DNA of 64,000 nucleotides, taken from BJHQ01 sp964654285. Lineage in GTDB: Bacteria; Planctomycetota; UBA11346. The notes below the pieces were generated by a model. The model saw only the letters and a program-made list of their open reading frames with translations. It had not been told where the DNA came from and ran no database searches. Location: assembly GCA_964654285.1 (NCBI GenBank), contig CAZZJC010000012.1, positions 1 to 64,000 on the forward strand. The letters run 5' to 3'. The position numbers were made by a program, and so were the translations under genes. This document shows positions 42,570-50,865 of the stretch, one piece after another (the first letter of the stretch is position 1; each line of letters starts with the position of its first letter).

Positions 42570-43127
42570 ATGAGCCGCATCGGAAAAGTCCCCCTCGACA
42601 TCCCCGCCGGGGTCCAGTTGACCGTCGACAAGGGCGCCGTCGTCGTCAAGGGGCCCAAGGGAACCCTGACCCTGCCCCTGACCGATGGCATCTCGGCCAA
42701 GGTCGAGGCTGGCAAGGTGAGCATCGCCCGCGCCAGCGACGAACGCCACCAGCGCGCCATGCACGGCACCGTGCGCGCCCAGGTGAAGAACATGATCGAG
42801 GGCGTGACCAAGGGTTACACCAAGAAGCTCGAGATCGTCGGCGTCGGCTACAAGGCCGTGCTGCAGGGCAAGAAGCTCGCGCTGACCGTCGGTTTCGCGA
42901 ATATCATCGAAGTCCAGATCCCGGATCAGGTCAAGGTCACCACGACCGATCCGACCCATGTCGAAGTGACGGGCATCGACAAGCATCTCGTCGGCCAGGT
43001 CGCGGCCAACATCCGCGCCGCCCGCAAACCCGAACCCTACAAGGGCAAGGGCGTCCGCTACGCCGACGAGGTCGTGCGCAAGAAGGCCGGCAAATCGGCT
43101 GCTGCTGGCGGCGCGGCCAAGAAGTGA
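42570..43127 (+). CDS. rplF: 50S ribosomal protein L6
   Basis: A 185-residue protein near the GTPase centre. SRIGKVPLDIPAGVQLTVDK, then YTKKLEIVGVGYKAVLQGKK and EPYKGKGVRYADEVVRKKAG identify it. The C-terminus carries a short Ala/Gly/Lys tail. Confidence 0.98.
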   Translation: MSRIGKVPLDIPAGVQLTVDKGAVVVKGPKGTLTLPLTDGISAKVEAGKVSIARASDERHQRAMHGTVRAQVKNMIEGVTKGYTKKLEIVGVGYKAVLQGKKLALTVGFANIIEVQIPDQVKVTTTDPTHVEVTGIDKHLVGQVAANIRAARKPEPYKGKGVRYADEVVRKKAGKSAAAGGAAKK

Positions 43128-43192
43128 TGCCGACCCGGTCGAGCGTCAGACACGAACCCCAATTCATCGCATCATAGAAGGCAGGACATACC

Positions 43193-43555
43193 ATGGCCAA
43201 GGACAAGCGGCAGGCGATTGCCACCAAGAAACGGCGGATCCGGAAGCACGTCTTCGGCGAATCCAGCCGGCCGCGTCTGAGCGTCTATCGCAGCGAGAAG
43301 CACATCTACGGGCAGATCATCGACGACCTCAAGGGAGCCACCCTGGTCGCGGTGAGCACGGTGTCCGAAGGGCTGCGTGATCAGGTCAAGGATCTCAAGC
43401 CGATGGAGGCAGCCAAGGCGGTCGGTACCGCGCTGGCAGAAAAAGCCCTCGCGGGCGGCATCACCCAGGTGGTGTTCGATCGCAATGGCCGCGCCTATGG
43501 CGGCCGCTTGGCCGCGCTCGCTGATGCAGCGCGTGCCAAGGGATTGCAATTCTAG
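43193..43555 (+). CDS. rplR: 50S ribosomal protein L18
   Basis: A 120-residue 5S rRNA-binding protein. RLSVYRSEKHIYGQIIDDLK, LAEKALAGGITQVVFDRNGR and YGGRLAALADAARAKGLQF match the family. A 65-base gap separates it from rplF, one of the longest within the superoperon. Confidence 0.97.
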   Translation: MAKDKRQAIATKKRRIRKHVFGESSRPRLSVYRSEKHIYGQIIDDLKGATLVAVSTVSEGLRDQVKDLKPMEAAKAVGTALAEKALAGGITQVVFDRNGRAYGGRLAALADAARAKGLQF

Positions 43556-43625
43556 TCATCTCAACTAACATTCCGCCCCCTTGATGCGGACCTCTCCGGT
43601 CTGCGGGGCACGAAGGGCACACGAC

Positions 43626-44216
43626 ATGGCGAGAAAACCGGGACCTCCTGCTGGAGGCAAGGACCAGAAGGGTCAGGGCGGACAGTCCGGCCAAGGCGGC
43701 CAGGGCGGTCGCGACCGGCGTGCCGGCGGCCCCGCCCAGCGCGAAAGCCGCAGCAAGTTCTACAGCGAGGAGGTCGTCAAGATCAACCGCTGCGCCAAGG
43801 TGGTGAAGGGCGGCAAGCGCTTCAGCTTCGCGGCGTTCATCGTCCTCGGCGATGGCAAGGGCAAGGTCGGCTTCGGCAAGGGCAAGGCGAAGGAAGTCGC
43901 CAGCTCGATCGACAAGGCCGTGCGCGATGGCGAGAAGAACGTCAAGCCCTACCCGATCGTGAACGGCTCCATCCCGCATGATGTCGAAGGTCGTTTCGGC
44001 TCGGCCCGTGTCCGCCTGATCCCCGCTGCGCCCGGAACCGGCGTCATCGCGGGCAAGTCGGTGCGTGCGGTGCTCGAAAAGGCCGGTGTCCACGACATCC
44101 TGACCAAGGCCTACGGCAACCACAACCCGGTGAACCTGATCCGCGCCACCATCGATGCGCTGGCCCAGTTGCGCACCCGTGAACAGTACCTCCAGATGCG
44201 GGGAGTCGAACTGTGA
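43626..44216 (+). CDS. rpsE: 30S ribosomal protein S5
   Basis: A 196-residue protein important for decoding accuracy. The core includes VVKGGKRFSFAAFIVLGDGK, GKVGFGKGKAKEVASSIDKA and LIPAAPGTGVIAGKSVRAVL. About 30 N-terminal residues are a Gly/Gln/Lys-rich low-complexity extension (GGKDQKGQGGQSGQGGQGG). ATG 43626 (MARKPG) is chosen; an in-frame ATG at 43581 has no ribosome site. The stop overlaps rplO directly, with no rpmD (L30) between. Confidence 0.96.
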   Translation: MARKPGPPAGGKDQKGQGGQSGQGGQGGRDRRAGGPAQRESRSKFYSEEVVKINRCAKVVKGGKRFSFAAFIVLGDGKGKVGFGKGKAKEVASSIDKAVRDGEKNVKPYPIVNGSIPHDVEGRFGSARVRLIPAAPGTGVIAGKSVRAVLEKAGVHDILTKAYGNHNPVNLIRATIDALAQLRTREQYLQMRGVEL

Positions 44217-44695
44217 GCCTCAAGGACATCCTCGAAAACAACAGCGCCCGCACCAAGCGCCGCCGTGTCGGTCGTGGCCTCGGTTCGGGTATCGGCAAGA
44301 CCGGTGGCCGCGGCAGCAAGGGTGAAGGTTCGCGTACCGGCGGCAAGAACAGCGGCCCTCTCTTCGAAGGCGGCCAGAAGCCCCTCTTCATGCGCCTGCC
44401 CAAGCGCGGCTTCTCGAACTTCAACCATACCGCTCGTTACCAGGTGCTGCCGCTCCACCGCGTGCTCGCGGCCATTCCGGGCGATATCAATCTGGACGCC
44501 CTGGTCGTCGCCGGCCTCATCAAGCCCGGCGTCCCGGTCAAGCTGGTCAGCGGTCGCGGCGAACAGGCCGAGATCAAGATCGGCCGGAAGATCGCGGTCA
44601 GCGTCCATCGCGCCTCCGCCTCCGTTCGCTCGGCCATCGAAGCCGATGGCGGTTCCCTCGTCGAACTCGACCGCGCCGAAGCTGCGGCGAAGTAA
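44213..44695 (+). CDS. rplO: 50S ribosomal protein L15
   Basis: A 160-residue late-assembly protein. KRRRVGRGLGSGIGKTGGRG, GGQKPLFMRLPKRGFSNFNH and the C-terminal SVRSAIEADGGSLVELD region are diagnostic. It starts inside the rpsE stop (ATGA); the usual rpmD gene is missing. Confidence 0.97.
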   Translation: MSLKDILENNSARTKRRRVGRGLGSGIGKTGGRGSKGEGSRTGGKNSGPLFEGGQKPLFMRLPKRGFSNFNHTARYQVLPLHRVLAAIPGDINLDALVVAGLIKPGVPVKLVSGRGEQAEIKIGRKIAVSVHRASASVRSAIEADGGSLVELDRAEAAAK

Positions 44696-44713
44696 CCAGA
44701 AGGCTGCTCCCGG

Positions 44714-46051
44714 ATGGCCGACAAGGATCTTAATGAAAGCCCGGTCCGGGAACTCGTCCGGCGGTTCTTCATCACCTTTCTCCTCGGAGTGGTGGTGTTC
44801 CGTCTGGGTGCGCATGTCGTCATCCCCGGCGTCGATGCCGAGGCGATGCGCAACCTCCTCCAGTCCGGCAAGGACGGCGGCGGGGTCGGTGACATGGTGG
44901 TGCGCTGGCTCGACATGTTCAGCGGCGGTGCGATCCAGAACTCATCCATCTTCGGCCTCGGGGTCACCCCGTACATCAGCGCCAGCATCATCATCCAGCT
45001 GCTGACCTTCAGCATTCCCGCCCTCAAGGCGATGCAGAAGGAAGGCGAAGGCGGCCGACGCCGGATCAACCAATACACGCGCTATGCGACCCTGCTCATC
45101 TGCATCGTCCAGTCCGGCATCGCTGCGGTGGCATTGACCCATGTCGATGTTCCTGCCGGTTCTCCGCCTTTGGTTCCGATGGCGGCTGAACATCCGATCG
45201 CCTTCATCGCCACTGCGATGCTGGTGATCACCACCGGCTCGATGGTCATCCTCTGGCTGGCAGAGCAGATCACCAAGCACGGCATCGGCAATGGCGTCAG
45301 CATCATCATCGCCATCGGCATCCTCGCCTACTTCCCCAACGCCTTCACCGGCGTCGGTACCGACCTGCCGAAGTTCCTCACCATCGCCGCGGTCGGCCTT
45401 GCCCTCATCGCAGCCATCGTCGTGGTGGTCCAGGCGGTGCGCCGGATCAACCTGGAACAGCAGCGTCGCGTCCAGGGCAATCGTGTTTTCGGCGGGGCCC
45501 AGACCACCCTTCCGCTCAAGATCAACCAGGCCAACGTCATCCCGGTCATCTTCGCCTCGCCAGTGCTGATCGGCCTCGGCATGCTCGCCAAGTGGGATCC
45601 CATCGCGAGCACCGGCATCGGGCAGATCTTCGACTACGGATCGGTCGGCCACCGCTACATCTTCGCCGGGCTCATCATCTTCTTCACCTACTTCTACATC
45701 AGCATCACCTTCGACCTGCATGACATGTCGAACCACTTCAAGCAGGCTGGATTCTTCGTGCGCGGCATCCGTCCGGGCAAGAACACCGTGGATCACCTGC
45801 AGAGCATCCTGGCGCGCATCACCTTCGTGGGCGCCATCTTCCTCGCCCTGATCGCCATCCTGCCTGAGGTCGCCGGCAACCAGATGAACATGCGCGGAGC
45901 CAACCTGCTCATCGGCGGCACCGGCCTGCTCATCATCGTCGGTGTCGCCTTGGATGTGATGCAGAAGGTCGGTTCGTTCTTCCTCGCGCATCAGTACCGT
46001 GGCATGGGTGTTGACGGCAAGAGCGGACCTTCGGGCGCGAAGAGGTTCTGA
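44714..46051 (+). CDS. secY: preprotein translocase subunit SecY
   Basis: A 445-residue integral membrane channel with about ten transmembrane helices. The plug/TM2 region FGLGVTPYISASIIIQLLT, the central GNGVSIIIAIGILAYFPNAF and PLKINQANVIPVIFASPVLI are characteristic. A loop with VRGIRPGKNTVDHLQ precedes the last helices, as in all SecY proteins. Its stop overlaps the infA start (TGATG). The adk and map genes, often placed after secY, are absent. Confidence 0.98.
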   Translation: MADKDLNESPVRELVRRFFITFLLGVVVFRLGAHVVIPGVDAEAMRNLLQSGKDGGGVGDMVVRWLDMFSGGAIQNSSIFGLGVTPYISASIIIQLLTFSIPALKAMQKEGEGGRRRINQYTRYATLLICIVQSGIAAVALTHVDVPAGSPPLVPMAAEHPIAFIATAMLVITTGSMVILWLAEQITKHGIGNGVSIIIAIGILAYFPNAFTGVGTDLPKFLTIAAVGLALIAAIVVVVQAVRRINLEQQRRVQGNRVFGGAQTTLPLKINQANVIPVIFASPVLIGLGMLAKWDPIASTGIGQIFDYGSVGHRYIFAGLIIFFTYFYISITFDLHDMSNHFKQAGFFVRGIRPGKNTVDHLQSILARITFVGAIFLALIAILPEVAGNQMNMRGANLLIGGTGLLIIVGVALDVMQKVGSFFLAHQYRGMGVDGKSGPSGAKRF

Positions 46052-46281
46052 TGCCCAAGGAAGACGCCATCCGGCTTGAGGGGATCGTGCGCGAAAGCCT
46101 CCCCAACGCGCGTTTCCGGGTGGCCGTCGCCATGCCAGGCGGGGCCCAGCATGTCGTGCTGGCGCACATCTCCGGCAAGATCCGGCAGAACTACATCCGC
46201 ATCCTCCCCGGTGACAAGGTCACCATCGAAATGTCCCCCTACGATCTCACCCGCGGTCGCATCATCTACCGCGAAGCCTGA
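46051..46281 (+). CDS. infA: translation initiation factor IF-1
   Basis: A 76-residue S1/OB-fold protein that binds the ribosomal A site during initiation. GIVRESLPNARFRVAVAMPG, VLAHISGKIRQNYIRILPGD and SPYDLTRGRIIYRE are near-consensus. Start ATG 46051 overlaps the secY stop. Confidence 0.97.
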   Translation: MPKEDAIRLEGIVRESLPNARFRVAVAMPGGAQHVVLAHISGKIRQNYIRILPGDKVTIEMSPYDLTRGRIIYREA

Positions 46282-46299
46282 AGCTATTAAGGAATTCCC

Positions 46300-46413
46300 A
46301 TGAAGGTGCGCCCATCCGTCCGTCGCCGCTGCGAGAACTGCAAGATCGTCCGTCGCAAGGGGCGGGTCCGCATCGTCTGTTCCGACCCCAACCACAAGCA
46401 GCGCCAGGGCTGA
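46300..46413 (+). CDS. rpmJ: 50S ribosomal protein L36
   Basis: A 37-residue protein, easily missed for its size. MKVRPSVRRRCENCKIVRRK matches the family and the zinc ligands C11, C14, C27 and H32 are all present, so it is the zinc-binding form. It lies 18 bases after infA and 28 before rpsM, its normal place at the head of the alpha block. Confidence 0.95.
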   Translation: MKVRPSVRRRCENCKIVRRKGRVRIVCSDPNHKQRQG

Positions 46414-46441
46414 TTCTCTTCAACCGCGAAAGACCAACGCA

Positions 46442-46819
46442 ATGCCCCGTATCCTCGGCGTCGACATCCCGAACAACAAGAAGGTCCCGTACTCTCTCGC
46501 GGGCCTGTACGGCATCGGCCTGAAGCGCGGCCAGCAGATCTGCGCCGCCACCGGCATCGATCCGCATCGGCGGGCCTACCAGCTCACTGAAGAGGAACTC
46601 GGCCGCATCGCGACCTACATCGAAGGCAACTTCGTCATCGAAGGCAATCTCCGCCGTGAGATCCAGGCGAACATCGCCCGGTTCAAGGAGATCGGCTGCT
46701 ACAAAGGCTATCGCCACAACCGCAACCTCCCGGTGCGCGGCCAGCGGACCCGGACCAACTCCCGCACCCGCAAGGGCAAGAAGAAGACGGTCGCCAACAA
46801 GAAGATCCTGCGCAAGTGA
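46442..46819 (+). CDS. rpsM: 30S ribosomal protein S13
   Basis: A 125-residue head protein forming bridges to the 50S subunit. RILGVDIPNNKKVPYSLAGL, GIGLKRGQQICAATGI and RHNRNLPVRGQRTRTNSRTR are diagnostic, followed by the basic tail KGKKKTVANKK. Confidence 0.98.
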   Translation: MPRILGVDIPNNKKVPYSLAGLYGIGLKRGQQICAATGIDPHRRAYQLTEEELGRIATYIEGNFVIEGNLRREIQANIARFKEIGCYKGYRHNRNLPVRGQRTRTNSRTRKGKKKTVANKKILRK

Positions 46820-46834
46820 TCTGAGGAAAACACC

Positions 46835-47212
46835 ATGGCCTACACCAAGAAGAAGATCCGGAAGACCGTCCGCGCCGGAGTCTTCCATATCAACTCGACC
46901 TTCAACAACACCATCATCACCGTCACCGACGCCAATGGCGAGGTGGCGTGCTGGGAATCCGCCGGTTCGATCGGCTACAAGGGTTCCCGCAAGTCGACGC
47001 CCTTCGCGGCCCAGCTCGCGATGGAACGCGCCGCCGAGAAGGCGATCAAGCTCGGTCTCAAGGAGGCGGAAGTCCGCGTCCGCGGGCCTGGCGCCGGCCG
47101 CGAGAGCGCGATCCGCTCGCTGGTCGCCTCCGGCATCGCCGTCAAGGCGATCCTCGACGTGACCCCGTTGCCGCACAACGGCTGCCGTCCGCGCAAGAAG
47201 CGCCGCGTCTGA
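46835..47212 (+). CDS. rpsK: 30S ribosomal protein S11
   Basis: A 125-residue platform protein. GVFHINSTFNNTIITVTDAN, AAEKAIKLGLKEAEVRVRGP and TPLPHNGCRPRKKRRV identify it. rpoA follows directly; the usual rpsD (S4) gene between rpsK and rpoA is absent. Confidence 0.98.
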   Translation: MAYTKKKIRKTVRAGVFHINSTFNNTIITVTDANGEVACWESAGSIGYKGSRKSTPFAAQLAMERAAEKAIKLGLKEAEVRVRGPGAGRESAIRSLVASGIAVKAILDVTPLPHNGCRPRKKRRV

Positions 47213-47268
47213 TCCGACCCGGCTCCAGCTACCACTCACCACGAACCAATCACTGATCGGAGTACCTC

Positions 47269-48267
47269 ATGCGCATTCGCTGGCGCGGTTTCGAGCTCCC
47301 CACCCGGGTTGAGAAGCACGAGGGCACCGCTGCCCCCAACTATGCCAAGTTCCACGCCGAACCGTTCGAGCGCGGCTTCGCCACCACGGTCGGCAACGGT
47401 CTGCGCCGGGTTCTCCTGAGTTCGATCCAGGGTGCTGCGGTGCGTTCGATCCGTCTCCAGGGCGCCAACAACGAGTTCACCTCGCTCAACGGCGTGCTCG
47501 AGGACGTGACCCACATCATCCTCAACATCAAGCGCCTGCGTCTGCGCCTGCACAGCGATGAGAACGTGGTGATCCGCCTGGAAAAGGGCACCAAGGGGCC
47601 GATCACCGCCGGCGACATCACCCCGCATCAGGATGTCGAGATCATCAATCCCGATCTGGTCATCGCGACCTTGACCAAGGATGTCCGCTTCGTCCTCGAG
47701 ATGGATGTCGGTAGCGGCCGTGGATTCATCCCCGCCGAGGCGCAGCAGATCGACGGTTCGCCACTCGGCACCATCGCGATCGACAGTATCTACTCTCCGG
47801 TCACCCGCGTCTCCTTCCTGGTCAACACCTGCCGTCTCGGCAAGCGCACCGACTATGAGTCGCTCGATCTCGAAGTGTCGACCGACGGTTCGATCACGCC
47901 CGAGTTGGCGCTGGTCGAGGCTTCGAACATCCTGCGCAAGCACCTGAACCCCTTCGTCAAGTACTTCGAGATCGGCCGCGAACTTGATGGCAGCACCGCC
48001 GCCGACCTCCAGGTCGAAGGCGATCCCGAACGCACCTCGATGCTGGCCAAGCAGATCAACCTGCTCGACCTCAGCGTCCGCACCGAGAACGCGTTGCGCG
48101 CCGCCAACATCAAGCTGATCGCGGATCTCGTCCAGATGGACGAGGCCGAAGTCGCGGCCATCCGCAATCTCGGCAAGATCGCGACCAAGGAGCTCAAGAA
48201 GAAGCTCTCCGATCGCGGCCTCTCCTTCGGGATGCGCCTGGCGAACAAGACTGCGGCCCCGGTCTGA
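47269..48267 (+). CDS. rpoA: DNA-directed RNA polymerase subunit alpha
   Basis: A 332-residue alpha subunit. The dimerisation domain carries ERGFATTVGNGLRRVLLSSI and FTSLNGVLEDVTHIILNIK. The C-terminal domain (about 255-320) includes LLDLSVRTENALRAANIKLI and IRNLGKIATKELKKKLSDRG, the part that binds UP elements and activators. Length is normal. Confidence 0.98.
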   Translation: MRIRWRGFELPTRVEKHEGTAAPNYAKFHAEPFERGFATTVGNGLRRVLLSSIQGAAVRSIRLQGANNEFTSLNGVLEDVTHIILNIKRLRLRLHSDENVVIRLEKGTKGPITAGDITPHQDVEIINPDLVIATLTKDVRFVLEMDVGSGRGFIPAEAQQIDGSPLGTIAIDSIYSPVTRVSFLVNTCRLGKRTDYESLDLEVSTDGSITPELALVEASNILRKHLNPFVKYFEIGRELDGSTAADLQVEGDPERTSMLAKQINLLDLSVRTENALRAANIKLIADLVQMDEAEVAAIRNLGKIATKELKKKLSDRGLSFGMRLANKTAAPV

Positions 48268-48325
48268 AGCCCGGTCCCGCTTCCGAAGTCGAACTGACCT
48301 GAAACACCTGGGCTAGGATACCGCC

Positions 48326-48700
48326 ATGCGTCATCTCAACGACCACCGCAAGCTGAATGTCACCACCAAGCACCGTCGCGCCATGCTGCGCAACCTGGTG
48401 CGCGGCCTGATCGAACATGGCAGCATCACCACGACCCTGCCCAAGGCGAAGGAAGCCCGTCGTTTCGGTGAACGCTGCATCACCATCGGCAAGAAGGCCG
48501 TCGCTGCCGGTGACGCTGCCGGCAAGCTGCACTACACCCGTCTTGCCCTCAGCGAAATCGGCGATCCCCGCATCGTGCAGCAACTCGTCGACGAGGTGGC
48601 GCCGAAGTACAAGGACCGCCAGGGCGGCTATACGCGCATCTACAAGGCCGGCTTCCGTCTCGGCGACCGTTCGCCCAAGGCGATCCTCCAGCTCGTCTGA
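48326..48700 (+). CDS. rplQ: 50S ribosomal protein L17
   Basis: A 124-residue protein near the tunnel exit, the last gene of the superoperon. MRHLNDHRKLNVTTKHRRAM, HGSITTTLPKAKEARRFGER and YTRIYKAGFRLGDRSPKAIL match the family. Followed 62 bases later by a strong terminator. Confidence 0.97.
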   Translation: MRHLNDHRKLNVTTKHRRAMLRNLVRGLIEHGSITTTLPKAKEARRFGERCITIGKKAVAAGDAAGKLHYTRLALSEIGDPRIVQQLVDEVAPKYKDRQGGYTRIYKAGFRLGDRSPKAILQLV

Positions 48701-48762
48701 AGCTCCAGCTTGAGCGAACCGTCCGGTCGGGTCGTTCCCGGCCGGGTTCATGGTGAATCCCA

Positions 48763-48791
48763 GAAAAACCAGACCTCGTGTCTGGTTTTTC
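48763..48791 (+). terminator. superoperon terminator
   Basis: gaaaaaccagac (48763-48774) pairs perfectly with gtctggtttttc (48780-48791) around a 5-nt loop. The T-run in the right arm and A-run in the left make it a bidirectional intrinsic terminator, also serving the convergent Rieske gene that ends at 48794. Confidence 0.9.
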
Positions 48792-48793
48792 GC

Positions 48794-49129
48794 TTACAGC
48801 CCCACCTCGACCTTGCCGGCGCTGATGCGGACCGGATAGATCGGTACCGAGAACGTTCCCGGCCGGGCGTTGACCGCCTGCGGCTCTGCCATTTCACCAT
48901 CGGCCAGGCGGAACCGCCAGCCGTGGGCGGGGCAGCGCACGGTGCCGTCGGCGAGCGGACCGCCGGTCAGCGCCACCCCGGCGTGAGGGCACACGTCCTT
49001 GAGCGCGTACCAGCTGCCGGCGTGGCGGAAGACGCCGATGCGGCGTGCGCCGACCTGGATCCGGCGTCCGCCTTCGGCCGGCCATTCGCTTACGTCGCCG
49101 ACCACGGTCCAGCGCATGGTGTCGTTCAT
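48794..49129 (-). CDS. small Rieske [2Fe-2S] ferredoxin-like protein
   Basis: A 111-residue soluble Rieske protein. The cluster ligands are C47 and H49 (DVCPHAGV) and C66 and H69 (RCPAHGW), with spacing as in NirD and dioxygenase ferredoxins. No signal peptide or membrane anchor. Its ATG overlaps the nadB stop by four bases, so it is co-translated with L-aspartate oxidase. This suggests a redox partner or electron acceptor for NadB or for the downstream quinolinate synthase step, which is inference from coupling alone. Confidence 0.88.
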   Translation of the reverse strand: MNDTMRWTVVGDVSEWPAEGGRRIQVGARRIGVFRHAGSWYALKDVCPHAGVALTGGPLADGTVRCPAHGWRFRLADGEMAEPQAVNARPGTFSVPIYPVRISAGKVEVGL

Positions 49130-50763
49130 GGTGACTCCCGGCGGACGCAGTAGCGCACGGCGGCCACTCCAGGTTCCGCATCGGTGCGGGTGTGGGTGCC
49201 GACGCTGCCGGCCCGCCGGCGCGCGGCCTGGGCGACCAGCGACGCGACCACGAGCTGGTTTTGCAGTTCCCAGCCGGCGCGCTCGCGGAATTCGCCGCGC
49301 GCCTGGTGCGCGAGCCAGAAGCCGAAGGTGCGCGCGGCGAGGGTGAGCTCCTTCGCGTTGCGCTCGATGCCGACCTGGCGCCACATCTGGTGGCGGACGC
49401 TGCGCACCAGATCGGGCACGTCGAGCCCCTCTGGCGCGGCATCGGCCTTGGCGGCGGCGGTGCGCACGCGTCCGGGTTGCCCTCCGGCCCTGGCGGCGGC
49501 GCGACCGGCGCGTACCCCGAGCACCAGACCTTCCAGAATGCTGTTGGATGCCAGGCGATTCGCCCCGTGCAGGCCGGTGCAGCCGACCTCGCCCGCCGCC
49601 CACAGGCTGGCGAGCGAGGTCGCGCCGTGCGCGTCGGTGACCACGCCGCCGCAGTGGTAATGCGCGCTGGGATGCACCGGCATCCACTGCGTCGCGATGT
49701 CGATGCCGAAGCGGGCGCAGGCCTGGTGGATGGCCGGGAAGCGGCTGCGCAGGAAGGCGTCGCCCAGATGCGTCGCATCGAGCCAGACGTGCGGGAAGCC
49801 GCTGGCGCGGATCTCGCTGATGATGCCGCGCGTCACCACATCGCGCGGGGCGAGTTCGGCGTCGGGGTGGTACTTCGCCATGAAGCGTTCGCCGGCGTGG
49901 TTCTTGAGCACCGCACCTTCACCCCGGATGGCCTCGGTGATGAGGTGCCGCGCGCCGCCGGCGATGTAGAGCGTGGTGGGGTGGAACTGCATGAACTCCA
50001 GATCGCCCAGCACCGCCCCGGCGCGGTAGGCCATCGCCAGGCCGTCGCCGGTGGCACCGGGCGGATTGGTGGTCTCGCGCCAGACCCGGCCGCATCCGCC
50101 GGTGGCGAGCACGGTGGCGCCGGCCAGCGCGGCGAAGAGCTCCTCACGTCGATGGTACAGCACGCCGTTCACCCGTCCGCCCGGAGCCTGCCCGTCGGCG
50201 CTGATGAGGTCGATGGCGAAGGCGTTCTCGACCAGGGTGATGCGCGGATGCGCCGCCGCCGCCGCGTGGAGCGAGCGCACGACCTCGGCGCCGGTGGAGT
50301 CGCCGCCCGAATGCAGGATGCGCCGCGCGCTGTGGCCGCCTTCGCGGCTGAGCATGATCTTGCCGGCCTCGAGATCGAAACGGCAGCCATGCTGACGGAG
50401 GAAGTCGATCGCCTCGGCCCCGCCGATCAGGATGTCGCGCACCACGGTTTCGTCGCACAGGCCGGCACCGGCGACCAGGGTGTCGCGGACATGGTGCTCG
50501 ACCCCGTCGCCGCCTGCGCGCTCGTCGTCGCCCAGCACCGCCGCGACGCCGCCCTGGGCCCAGGCGGTGTTGCAGTCCTCGGCCCCGCCCTTGAGCAGCA
50601 CCAGCACCTCGGCGCCGGATTCGGCCGCCGCGAGGGCGGCGCACATCCCGGCCACCCCGCCGCCGAGGACGAGCACGTCGGCCTCCAGGTGCGGCCGGCG
50701 CCGCAGGTCGAATCCGACCAGATGGCGAGGACAGGCCGGGCCGGGAGCGAGTTCTGAGACCAT
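49126..50763 (-). CDS. nadB: L-aspartate oxidase
   Basis: A 545-residue flavoprotein that oxidises L-aspartate to iminoaspartate for NAD synthesis. The N-terminal FAD site is DVLVLGGGVAGMCAALAAAE (29-48). Other family motifs are REGGHSARRILHSGGDSTGA, GGCGRVWRETTNPPGATGDG, LEFMQFHPTTLYIAGG, HYHCGGVVTDAHGATSL and GANRLASNSILEGLVLG. ATG 50763 gives the family-length N-terminus; a much longer upstream extension overlaps the divergent panE gene and is disregarded. nadA is not in the window. Confidence 0.95.
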   Translation of the reverse strand: MVSELAPGPACPRHLVGFDLRRRPHLEADVLVLGGGVAGMCAALAAAESGAEVLVLLKGGAEDCNTAWAQGGVAAVLGDDERAGGDGVEHHVRDTLVAGAGLCDETVVRDILIGGAEAIDFLRQHGCRFDLEAGKIMLSREGGHSARRILHSGGDSTGAEVVRSLHAAAAAHPRITLVENAFAIDLISADGQAPGGRVNGVLYHRREELFAALAGATVLATGGCGRVWRETTNPPGATGDGLAMAYRAGAVLGDLEFMQFHPTTLYIAGGARHLITEAIRGEGAVLKNHAGERFMAKYHPDAELAPRDVVTRGIISEIRASGFPHVWLDATHLGDAFLRSRFPAIHQACARFGIDIATQWMPVHPSAHYHCGGVVTDAHGATSLASLWAAGEVGCTGLHGANRLASNSILEGLVLGVRAGRAAARAGGQPGRVRTAAAKADAAPEGLDVPDLVRSVRHQMWRQVGIERNAKELTLAARTFGFWLAHQARGEFRERAGWELQNQLVVASLVAQAARRRAGSVGTHTRTDAEPGVAAVRYCVRRESP

Positions 50764-50865
50764 GGCGCCAGCATGGATCGCCGTCTCGGCCGCCAAGTGC
50801 GTTTCCGCGGGATTCCCGCGCCTGTATGGGCTTGCCCTGCGGCATGCGGATCGACGATCCCCGGC

